Shown here piece after piece: positions 1 through 9,386 of a stretch of 64,000 bases of DNA (its first letter is position 1; each line of letters opens with the position of its first letter). Made by a program: the position numbers and the translations under genes. Origin of the DNA: Eutypella sp. D-1. Its lineage: Eukaryota > Ascomycota > Sordariomycetes > Xylariales > Diatrypaceae. The stretch covers positions 682,001-746,000 of the forward strand of contig JAJTTP010000013.1 in assembly GCA_023313575.1 (NCBI GenBank), written 5' to 3'. Under the pieces are notes generated by a model that was not told where the DNA came from, made no database searches, and saw nothing but the letters and a program-made list of their open reading frames with translations.

Positions 1-30
1 TTGTGAACCCCTGGACATATAGTGGAGAAC

Positions 31-493
31 CTATACGGGTGACGAATCCGTAACACAAGCGCTCTTTTCAAGTGTATTTTCTTCCCCTGGCTGCTTTTTT
101 GCCCAGCGCCCTTCGACTCCTGTCATGAGGGCCGCAATAAGGTAGTGAACGACTGTGTTGATGGCCAAACTTGGGTACCACATGGGCCACCAATCTCCAA
201 CATCAAGCGCGACGAATGCATCCGATATGGTGGTCAAAATGTGAAGACCCACGAAGAATTCCCAAGTGCGTCTGTGATAGAAACAACGCAAGACGCGGGC
301 CACGCGGCTCGATTCGGGGGGGGCATTGGGTGCTGGTCCGGCGCAGAAGTCTTCGATAAAGAAGGCATATGCGACAAAGCTTGGAATAATCCCAAAAAGT
401 GCGATGAATGGCATCGTCGGTAGTGTGCTCGGGTATAACTTTGGTTTTAGCGACTGCAAGATTCCGGGCTTTTTGTTTCGTAGTTGATAGGCG
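31..493 (-). CDS. Small integral membrane protein, 3' exon only (5' part missing or unrecognised)
   Basis: The frame is open from about 555 down to the stop at 31, but no ATG occurs before the one at 414 (MPFIALFGII). The sequence upstream of that ATG still reads like protein, so the real exon probably begins at an AG acceptor near 494. The product has about three hydrophobic segments (near 408-370, 265-220 and 190-140 on the DNA) and a polar C-terminus rich in Lys and Glu. I do not recognise the family. Upstream of 560 the DNA turns AT-rich and I found no matching 5' exon, so this may be a 5'-truncated gene or a gene with a distant first exon. A start at 414 giving 127 residues is the simpler alternative. 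Confidence 0.45.
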
Positions 494-561
494 CTGTTAT
501 CAGGAATCAGAATAACGGACAGATTCGTGGGAGATTTAGAGTGATTGTATAAATTTTAAAC

Positions 562-2026
562 TGGTAACAATGATGTTAATAGGGCAAGAGAAATTGGTCG
601 TTTGCAGAAAGAAATAATAAGCGGCGGAAGTATATTTATAACTCTAGTTTTACCTATAATTTAGCATTTAATACAGCGTTCTAAACGCCTTCATAGAAAC
701 AACTGTATAATGATAAACTTTATCAATGTGCTTGCAAATAAAAGGTAAGGTTTTGCATATGCAGGATCATATCTAAGTAATAAATGTAATTAAAGAGTAA
801 AGTTGCCAGGAGCATTAGTAGCAATACTTCCTCTTGTTCACTAGTTACGATGGGCAAGTGTAACGAAGTACACTTGAATGTATATGCTAGAAGATGTAGA
901 AAGGATAATATATATTGATCGTTAGCCAATTAAAAGAAATACTATCTAAGATGGGAGGGATCCTATACCCATTATATAGAAAAGGGGTTACCACCTGAAA
1001 GGGGTGGGTCGAAAAAGGGGTCTGAGCGAACCTTTATCTCCACGTGACCGTTATCAATGAAGGGGTTTATCTTGGAATGGGTGGGTTATCCCTTCGCGAT
1101 CACGGCCTTTAATTTCAAGATGTTTGAATTAGTGGCGGTAATGATGTTGTAGAATCTAACTTAAGTTCTACAGTCCCAATGTGAGCCCGGTCGGACCGTT
1201 GAAATAACACCACTGGAGTAGGGCCCCCCCTACCAGTACTAACTTCAGGTCCTCTGCTTTACTATATCCGATCCTCCCTACTATAAAATAGCTCCACTTG
1301 AGTGAGCCTCAACTTTACAGTTATCGCTGTGAAGAAACGATGTATTGCAACTTCGGCACTCTAGACGCTGTGCCCAATCTTCTGAAGTTCGCCTACCGTG
1401 TCACTACTACTGGGCAGGTACAGAGGTTCGCACACTGTCTATAGTGAACGAGACTACGGTAAGAGTAGTCCTACCAGCCAAGGACACCATCTTTGGACAA
1501 GACAGTGCTAGAGACAGCAAGTGGGACTTGAGGAAGTTAACCTTTAGCAGAGTCAACTGTGACAATTATTGCAGCAGTCAGTGATGCCAGAGTTGAGATC
1601 CGTCCAGTCTCTTCCTCACTCCTATAGACACGCAGAGCACGTAACACAGTGACCACGATATCTTATATCAAGCGCCCCCCTCCCCCCACCCCCCCGAACA
1701 ATCTTGACCCTTACGTTCAGCAAAAAAAGGGGATGTAGTCCCCGGAGAATACATGTATATTATCACCTCCACCAACACTCGGATAGGGCTTTATCGCGTG
1801 TATATAAGTAGGTACGTCTCCATCTTCTGAAATAAAGGTTTGTTCATTATCACTGTCATTCTTCGCGTTAGGTGATGTAAATACCAATATACGAACCCAC
1901 CATTACCGGAGCAACTCCTTGCAGGATTGCCGCAAACCGAACCAGAACCCGCTGAAACCCAATCCAAAACGCATGAACTACGATAATACCATCAAACCCG
2001 ACAACCGAGAAGCTAACGACCAAGTT
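562..2026. other. Intergenic region with AT-rich part and LTR-like signals
   Basis: No convincing gene was seen. Bases 540-930 are AT-rich. A perfect inverted repeat (TGTAGAA / TTCTACA, 11-base loop) lies at 1148-1172. At about 1733-1890 a TATATAAG box is followed by AATAAAGG, the order found in retrotransposon LTRs. The short open frame at 1345-1584 has no recognisable product. Confidence 0.4.
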
Positions 2027-3569
2027 TTAGACCCTTTCGAGCCGGAAAGCCCTCCGCGGGGTCAGCCAGAAGGAACCGCCAGCTCTAGAACTAACAGTGG
2101 CCGACAAGAGGGCGTCGCGGGTCTGACCGGCGGCCTTGATCTCGGAGTCGGCGATCTTCCAGCTGCGGAGGAAGAAGAGGGCGAGGGCGCCGATGACGAA
2201 CATGCAGCCGACGAAGATCTGGGAGTGGCGGAAGGCGCCGAGGGAGGAGGTGTCCGGGACGAGCTGGATGGCGATGGCCTCGGCGAAGGTGGTGGGGACG
2301 ACGAGGGCGAGGAAGATGGAGCCGAGGATGCTGCCGAGCTCGACGAGGCCGGCGACTTCCGCGAGCACGGGGCTGACGGCGCTCCAGAAGGTCCCGACCA
2401 CCATGCCGACGAGAAGCGCGAACGCGAGGAGCACCGCGTAGCTGTGCGCTGGGATCCAGAGCGCGAACACCAGCACCGCGCAGATGCTGGTCATGCTCAT
2501 GGCCATGTTGATGCACCCGACCTTGTCGCTGTAGTACCCGATGACGGGCCGCCCGACCGCGAGCCCCACGTTGAGGACCGCCTGGATCACCGACCCTTGC
2601 GTCGGGTTCAGCCCGATGGAGGTCGCGTACGTCGGCAGGCTAAACAGCAAGGCGATGTAGCCCATGTCGGTCACGAGGCCCCAGAACACGACGAGGAGGA
2701 TCTCGATGCGCCCGAAGTGGCGCGGGTTGAACGCCCGGGTCTTACGCCGCTCCCTGGGCTTCCGTTCCCTCAAGAGGAGTGCGCCCACGGTGATCATGAG
2801 CAGGCTGCAGAAGGCGAGGATCCTGTACGTCCACGTGACCCCGACTTGTTGGATGAGCCGGTTGGTGACTAGACTGTAGACTAGGCCCCCAACACCAGAC
2901 CCCGAGGTGGCTATCCCGACGGCCAAGTTCCTTCGTGAGGAAAACCACTGAGGCAAGACAGCGGTAGCCTAGAGCAACATGTTTAGTCGACGTATATGAA
3001 CAAGAGGACTAGGCTATACTTACAGGTAGGTAGACGAAGCCCATGCCATATCCAAAGCACAGACCTTGCGACAGCATCAGCTGCCACACCTGGCTGGATG
3101 AGGCCGCCGTGAAGAGCGCCGTGAAGATCACGGCGCCACCGAAGAGCATGGTATAACGGGTCCCGAACCAGCCCTGGCAAGCGACCACGAGAGGCCCGAT
3201 CATAAGTGCCTGGGATATTGAAAGGCCGCCAACGATAGCATACTGGAACTTGGTGGCGCCCGGGAAGGTGTCGTTATTGAGGTAATGTTCTAGGAGCACC
3301 GCCCAGGAGGAGTTGATGCCCCACGTGTGGGAGTTGGCGAGGAATACGCAGACGACGATGGCCCAGCCGTAGCCGCCGTCTGGTGGGATGTCTTCTGTGG
3401 AGACGACGTTAACCACGGCATCGGATTTCGTCGGACTATAGTCCGGCGGCGATTCCGGATCCCGGCATTTCTGTCCTAGCTCGATCTCATCCCCTGTGCT
3501 CGAGGCCCCGGAAGGCGTTATGTCCTCGAGTTGCACCGAGCTGCCAGCTTGTGTGGGAGGGCCGGTCAT
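2027..3569 (-). CDS. MFS transporter, monocarboxylate permease type
   Basis: Two exons, 3569-3024 and 2968-2027, joined across a 55-bp intron (donor GTAAGT after the codons for GFVYLP, acceptor CTCTAG), give 495 residues. The N-terminus is an acidic, Ser/Thr/Pro-rich cytosolic tail of about 60 residues. The DGGYGW signature of the monocarboxylate/porter family follows at residues 64-69, at the start of the first transmembrane helix. The segment spanning the splice (LPATAVLPQWFSSRRNLAVG) matches the conserved PQWF-RR-A-G block between helices 4 and 5 of fungal MCT-like permeases, which confirms the intron. About twelve hydrophobic segments are visible and the length is usual. It probably sits in the plasma membrane and moves a small carboxylate; the substrate cannot be read from the sequence. 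Confidence 0.9.
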
Positions 3570-4460
3570 GTTCTCGACTGTTAGGAGAATCTCGACTTTA
3601 GAGAGGAACCCCGCAGCGCAGCCGTTGCGAGAATAAAGTGCTGTGCCTTCTGTCCGCTTAACGGGGTCTGTGCCGGCGAGCGTAGAACTTTATACATGAA
3701 GCCCAAATGGTACCTGCATTGTCCCAGTCTTCCCATCCAATCAATCAGTTTGATGTGGTCCAATAAGCAGTTACGTTTCATAATCCGCTTCGATAACCCG
3801 ATGTCGGGCTCCAGCAGCGTTTGACAGCTGTCTGTATCCATATAAGTCCACAGCGGTGAAAAGAGATTCATCACCACTTTCCTCGCTCGGTGGGTGGTGA
3901 ACACCCGGGTTGGGATGCGCAGAAGTAATGCGTGATACCGCCGACGTGTCATCTGTTTTACTAATTGTTTGCTAACGGAGGTGGTTGTATCATATCGATC
4001 GACGGATAGGTATGTTTCCTGCGCGAAGGACCAGATCCCGCCCGGTCCAGACTATGGCGTATGCGTCTCCGGTTGCATTCGGTGCCCATAGAAATCTATT
4101 ATGGAAACGACACCCGCATTGCGTTTCCCCCCTTCCCCGTCCCTGACTCAATCCACGACTTGGCACCCCCCTCCGCGAGTGATCCGAGGGGTTGATATGT
4201 GTGTTTCCACTTTTCTTGCATACAACGTCCGAGCACGGTATCGATCGTGTTGGGGAACTCGCTAGGTACTGCGCTGGCTGGCGTAAGTACGGGATGCAAA
4301 GCTGACATATACACACACCGTTATAGGACCGATGATCACCAGGCACACATCGTTAGAATGTGTCACGATCCAGGGTCCATGACTATCCTGAACGTAGGGT
4401 ATATGCGCGGAGATGGAAACGTATGTATGCCCCCCCTCCCCCATCACACCTAAAATGGAG
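3570..4460. other. Intergenic region upstream of the transporter
   Basis: It holds the transporter's upstream region and the 3' flank of the HAD gene. Open frames on both strands (for example 3581-3952 and 3990-4346, minus) lack family resemblance and are taken as chance. Confidence 0.5.
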
Positions 4461-5388
4461 CTATATCTTGGCTCTATTAGTCGTGGCCTTCGGCAGGATG
4501 GGGATCCTGGGGTGGTCCCCAGCGAGCTGCAGGCCAGTCACTGCTTCGAGTTGGTCAACGGCCTCAAATGCCCTCCCCAGCGAAACCTTGATCGTCTGGA
4601 TGCCCAAGGCCTTTGCTGCCTTGAGATTCTCACCGATATCGTCCAGGAAGACGACGTCTGCCGGCCGAATACCATCGTGCCATCCCAAGGATTGGCCTCG
4701 GGGTGAGTTGGCATTCGACCTAGCAAATCTGTCTAGCTCACCCAGAGTGTACTGATACATTTTCGGGTCTGGTTTCCGCAGGCCGACGTGCGCCGAGGAG
4801 ACGAACACGTCGAACAGTCTGCGGATCGGGTCACTGAAGAAGTCCGGCCGATGCAGCGCATGGCCCGGAGGGAAGTTGACGGTGTTGCTGACTGCTGCTA
4901 TCAGATACTTCCCGCTCGCCCTCAAGTTCTTGAGCGCGGGGTATATCCAGGGATCCGGCGCGTTGGACGCTGTCATCATATCGTTAAAGAGCCACTTGCC
5001 GTCGAGCTTCGGAACGGGAGGAAGCTCCTCCGGCAACGTTGAGTCTGTGGACTGCCTGGTCCTGTAAAACGCCTCCCACCTAGCAGGATCATGCAGGTCA
5101 CCATTGAAGCCGGAATAAAAGGCGTCATCCAGGGGTATCTCGCCCCGCTCGAGCCTGTGGAAGAAACCATTAGGGGCCGTCTTCGAGATGGAGTAATTGA
5201 CCCATCCTGGGGGTATGCCCAGGCTCAGTTCATAGTCCAGAATGGACTGGAATGGAGATATAACCTAGTGAAGTGCACGTAAGTTAATTGGCTATCTCGT
5301 TATGTTCAAGCATCGGGAGAACCCATACACAAACACCTCCTATATCGAAGAGAAAGACTTTGGGCTGCTGCTTGGTGGTGGCAGGCAT
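4461..5388 (-). CDS. HAD-superfamily hydrolase (epoxide-hydrolase N-domain/phosphatase-like)
   Basis: Two exons, 5388-5329 and 5264-4461, give 287 residues; the 64-bp intron has donor GTATGG and acceptor CACTAG. Exon 1 is only 20 codons but carries HAD motif I (VFLFDIGGVCV, nucleophile Asp15). The second Asp of the usual DxD is Gly, as in the DxGGV subgroup that includes fungal epoxide-hydrolase-like HADs. Motif II is the Ser of AAVSNT, motif III is the Lys of GLRKPDP and motif IV is VVFLDDIGENL, followed by the AKALGIQTIKV strand, so all four motifs are present in order. A soluble phosphatase- or dehalogenase-type reaction is likely. The altered DxD makes the substrate class uncertain. The first exon would be lost by any single-exon gene call, which would remove the nucleophile. 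Confidence 0.88.
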
Positions 5389-6251
5389 GGCGCTTCGTGT
5401 TTCGGGAGTTCTCGCTATAAAGGAGGCCAGGGGACAGAGCCAGTCTTCCGGGGGAGTGAATGGGGGACGAGGTAAGCTCTTAAAAAACCAAGGTTATCTA
5501 CAGAAATGAAATGAATTCAAGTTCTCCAGAGCTGAGGATATTGATCTGAGTCCGGGACCGTCGCACTTGGCTGACAAGGTGGCCGATCAATAAGCCGAGC
5601 CTCGGTATAACTACAACTTGTCTCAACTACTTAGGTACATAGAAATGGGGCATGTTCATTGCAAAGCTAGGCCCGATTAGGATTAATTTTATTGGCTGGA
5701 AATCATGTCCAATTCTTGTCTCTCCATTAGAAGAATTATCTCTGCAAGCTTATCTGCGTATCTATTTCACATTCTTAGTTCTGGAGAGAAGCAACTGCTC
5801 TCGTCCTTCTACTACGATACTGCTTACCTACTTGTCTGCTTGTGCAGGTATTGGAGTGAATATGTTGATGGATCACAATGTTGTCAGTTGGCAGCCCAAT
5901 GGCCAGCCGTAACCAGCCGTGTGGCTCGAGTAGTCTGTGCCACAAAACAAATAGATTACATAAGTTTTGTCCACTAGTCCCAGGACTCTGGTCCCCCACC
6001 AAGCTATTGCACGGCTGCAAGAACTTAACTCGTACCCCACCATACTATCTAGTAACACCCACCAATCAAGCCAATGCACACACAGATTAGTTAGCGAATT
6101 TTCTGGCGCACAAAATTCAACTCCCTAGTATTTTCTTTCGGCTGGACTTTACAATATCTCTGCCGACCTCTTTCCTTCAAACCACCACCAACTTCATCAC
6201 CAACAACAGCGCTGTAACCCCCCCTCCCCCGGTCAGCCAAAATCATTCAAA
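5389..6251. promoter_or_regulatory. rpl5: Divergent promoter region between HAD gene and rpl5
   Basis: This region holds the upstream DNA of both divergent genes. The last 80 bases before the rpl5 start are C- and A-rich with an ACCACCAACTTCATCACC leader and a CCCCCCTCCCCC tract, typical of fungal ribosomal-protein 5' leaders. No gene was seen inside. Confidence 0.5.
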
Positions 6252-7479
6252 ATGGTGAGTTGAGGCCTATCAAGCAACGAATGCAATGTCAGAAATGGCA
6301 TATAATTGTATTCGTGGAAGATGATTATATGGAGAGAGTCAACGCAAGATGCTTCGGAGTGGGAAGAAAAAAAGAAGAGAAGAAAAATATCTGAAGCGCA
6401 AATTGCTGACTCGAGGGTTGTCATATCATGATAGGCGTTCAACAAGTTGGTCAAGAGCAGCGCTTACTACAGGTGAGTGAAAATGCCCCCGAGATAATCC
6501 ATCTTCTTTTCCCGTTTTCGCCCTTTCCCTTCCTTTTTTCATCATATTTCACGTCAAATTTTACGTCACATTGAACATTGCTTGCTAACATCTCCTCCCT
6601 CTCCCCTCTCTCAGCCGCTTCCAAACCAAGTACAAGCGCAGAAGGGCCGGAAAGACCGATTACTATGCCCGCAAGCGATTGATCACCCAGGCCAAGAACA
6701 AGTACAACGCTCCCAAGTACAGACTTGTCGTCCGCTTCACCAACCGCGACATCATCGTCCAGATCGTCACCTCGGAGATCTCTGGTGACAAGGTCTTCGC
6801 TGCCGCTTACGCCCATGAGCTGAAGGCTTACGGTATCGAGCACGGTCTGACCAACTGGGCCGCAGCCTACGCCACTGGTCTTCTCATTGCCCGCCGTGTC
6901 CTCAAGAAGCTCGGCATCGACGAGTCCTTCACCGGTGTCGAGGAGCCCGATGGAGAGTACACCCTGACCGAGGCCGCCGAGGTTGATGGCGAGGAGCGCC
7001 GACCCTTCAAGGCTTTCCTTGATGTCGGTCTCACCCGTACCTCCACTGGTGCTCGTGTCTTCGCTGTCATGAAGGGTGCCTCTGACGGTGGTATCTTCGT
7101 CCCCCACTCCGAGAACCGCTTCCCTGGCTACGATATCGAGTCCAAGGAGCTTGACGCCGAGACCCTCCGCAAGTACATCTTCGGTGGCCACGTCGCCGAG
7201 TACATGGAGACCCTGGCCGACGACGATGAGGAGCGGTACAAGGGCCAGTTCCAGCAGTACATCGATGACGACCTCGAGGCTGATGGTCTTGAGGACCTGT
7301 ACACCGAGGCCCACGCCGCCATCCGCGAGGACCCCTTCAAGAAGCCCGAGAGCGCCGCCGCCAAGAAGAGCAAGGAGGAGTGGAAGGCCGAGTCCCTGAA
7401 GTACAAGACTCGCAAGTCCACCAAGGAGGAGAGGGAGCAGAGAGTGCGGGAGAAGATTGCGCAGCTCAAGGAGCAGTAA
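6252..7479 (+). CDS. rpl5: 60S ribosomal protein L5 (uL18)
   Basis: Three exons, 6252-6254, 6435-6472 and 6615-7479, give 301 residues, close to the usual 297-301. Exon 1 is the ATG alone, directly followed by a GTGAGT donor. Exon 2 encodes AFNKLVKSSAYY and exon 3 continues with the SRFQTKYKRRRAGKTDYYAR block of eukaryotic L5, which fixes both introns (180 and 142 bp). The conserved uL18 core includes the KYRLVVRFTNRDIIVQI strand, the GLTNWAAAYATGLLIARR helix and the IFVPHSENRFPGYD loop. The C-terminus is the usual Lys/Glu-rich helix. L5 binds 5S rRNA and enters the pre-60S particle with L11. Codon use is strongly biased to C-ending codons, as expected for high expression. Confidence 0.98.
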
Positions 7480-8482
7480 AAAAGGTACATTACCAAAAAT
7501 GGGGGTTTACGTCATTCCGGATCACGGTTGTCTTTTTGTTGGCACATGGAGTTCATAGGATGGGGAATAGTTTGACAGGTCGTCACACGAATTGATGAAA
7601 GTTCACCATGTGCTTGTCACTAGTTCCCTCTGAGCCGAAACATGAAATGACACTTGATTTTGAGGCTGTCAAGCCTGGAAGACATGAAGATGACTTGGCA
7701 CACACACACACCTCGTCTGTTGATTCGATCCTATGTGTTCTTGCCGTTTGTTGTAAAGTCATGTCCCTACTGAACTTCTACGCAGGGCTGTGCTTCATCT
7801 GAAACATGTCCTGCCTGGAAAGCAACTTTGAGGTGATCACACAGCAAAGCTCTGGTTAGTCATCCTCTTGACTGATTCACCAGGCTGATTAACCCTCCAA
7901 AGTGACACATTTACTCTACGATACCAGGCAGCCACCAGTTGCCCACAGCATTGCAGGTGTCCCGATGACTCGGATAACAATATAAAGAGTAGGAGCGTTC
8001 CGGTAAGACTTACTTCCTATTGTTTTGCTTGCTGGGCCTATTTTTAGTATTTACTTATATTTTCTTTTCTTTTTTCTTTTTTCTTCTTTTTTACTTGCGC
8101 ATCTTTTCGTTTCCCATACTTTTCTTGGTCCACAGAAACTGAAATTATCATCAACTTCCGCGCGCTTTGGATAGCCAACCCTCCCTGGAATCAGATTCTT
8201 CTTCTTCTTTTCTGTGCTAAGACTGATAGAAGTACGCCGGCCGTGCTGACGTCTAACATTCTCGGGACACCTCCTTTGCAAGCCAGCCGGAACCGTCTAC
8301 AGTTTCTTCTTGTGCACGCACTTCATTTAGTTAGGACTGCTGCGTCATATCCACGTATCCCGGGAACCCACGGAGTTTGAACTCCTGGCAGAGAAGCAAG
8401 CAACGCCATAGCAGCCGGATAGCTAGCTAGATACCTGCCTACCTTACCTACTACCCAGCCAGCAAACCCTCCGGGCCCGGCG
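7480..8482. other. Intergenic: rpl5 3' flank and promoter of the next gene
   Basis: No gene was seen in this stretch. A TATAAAG element at about 7981-7987 and a pyrimidine tract at 8050-8095 on the plus strand look like the core promoter and transcription start area of the gene at 8483, which supports that gene being real. Confidence 0.45.
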
Positions 8483-8920
8483 ATGTTCAGTCGTCGTGGA
8501 AAAAGTAGTGCCGTCGACCCTTACTACAAGGACAAGAAACAGCGAAAACGCCACTCTCACTCCCATTGCCATCACCACCACTCTCACCACTGCCACCACT
8601 GCCACGACTACCAGCAGCCGCAAGAAGCCAACATGCTCCTCTGGCCACCTCCACCTCCACCCCAGCAACAGCAGCAGGTAAACCCCCCGATGCTCGTCCA
8701 CCCGCCCGCGGTCGTGGTCCCGCAACCACAACCGCAACCGATGCAGCTAAGGCCCGTGATACCCGTCGTCCCGATTGTGCCGGTCTTCCCGCAGCCGCAG
8801 CAGCAGCAACAGCGGTATCTCCTCCCCGCCCCCGCCCCGGCCGCTACCGCGACGCAAATCCCGTACGGTCAGCACATCGTCTCATGGTCCCAGCCCTCGT
8901 ATACCATGCACTACCGCTAG
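8483..8920 (+). CDS. Small His-, Pro- and Gln-rich low-complexity protein
   Basis: A single-exon frame of 145 residues. The N-terminus is basic (MFSRRGKSS, then KDKKQRKRHSH), followed by a cluster of about 14 His and 3 Cys within residues 24-42 that could bind metal. A Pro/Gln-rich tail then has poly-Pro, poly-Gln and a V-P-V-V-P-I-V-P run. No folded domain, signal peptide or membrane segment is evident and I do not recognise the family. The frame is preceded by a TATA-like element and a pyrimidine tract, which favours a real gene. Low-complexity composition in all frames means a chance frame cannot be excluded. Confidence 0.5.
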   Translation: MFSRRGKSSAVDPYYKDKKQRKRHSHSHCHHHHSHHCHHCHDYQQPQEANMLLWPPPPPPQQQQQVNPPMLVHPPAVVVPQPQPQPMQLRPVIPVVPIVPVFPQPQQQQQRYLLPAPAPAATATQIPYGQHIVSWSQPSYTMHYR

Positions 8921-9366
8921 TAAGCAGGGGGGCGTGTTGCTACCTGGAGCCCCCTGGGGTAGCGCCGGCGGCACGGGGCGGGGGTGAGAGAGAGTGAGAG
9001 TGTTGGGGGAGGTTTAGGAGGGAGAGTCGAGGTTGGACTGGCTCTGGTGGTCGGCTGGCCGGTCGACCTCACGTCGCTTTGTGTTGACAGCCTCCTCCTG
9101 TGATATTGGAGGACGTCGAGCCGCGCCCCCCAGACTCCCCGAAAGCTGGCGTGCGTGAAGCAACTTGCACCTACACCTGTACCCTGATCCGGTCTCATGG
9201 TGTTGTTGTTGGATCATCGATTAAAGGGCAGACATGTTTACCACTGGCTACGTCGGGGCTTCTCTCTTTTTGTACCCTTCTTGCTTCTCCTCGAGCGTTT
9301 TTAGCGATGTTGGATGTTAAGTAGGGTTCAGGATCAACGAGCAAGTCTTGTCGGTTTCTTTTATTT

Positions 9367-9386
9367 TGTGTGTGTGTGTGTGTGTG
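9367..9386. repeat. (TG)n microsatellite
   Basis: About ten uninterrupted TG units, followed by GAGTGAGTGAGT. Confidence 0.9.

Noticed and set aside
2091..2872. Long open frames opposite and out of frame with the MFS transporter
   Set aside because: They are Arg/Glu/His-rich shadows of a GC-rich coding strand; the transporter frame carries the family motifs.
3581..4346. Minus-strand frames upstream of the transporter
   Set aside because: No motif, no splice partner; more likely promoter and leader DNA.
6255..6614. Possible snoRNA inside the rpl5 introns
   Set aside because: No proper box C (RTGATGA) with paired box D and terminal stem could be found.
6451..7314. 287-codon open frame antisense to rpl5
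   Set aside because: It arises from the codon bias of rpl5 on the other strand and has no independent features.
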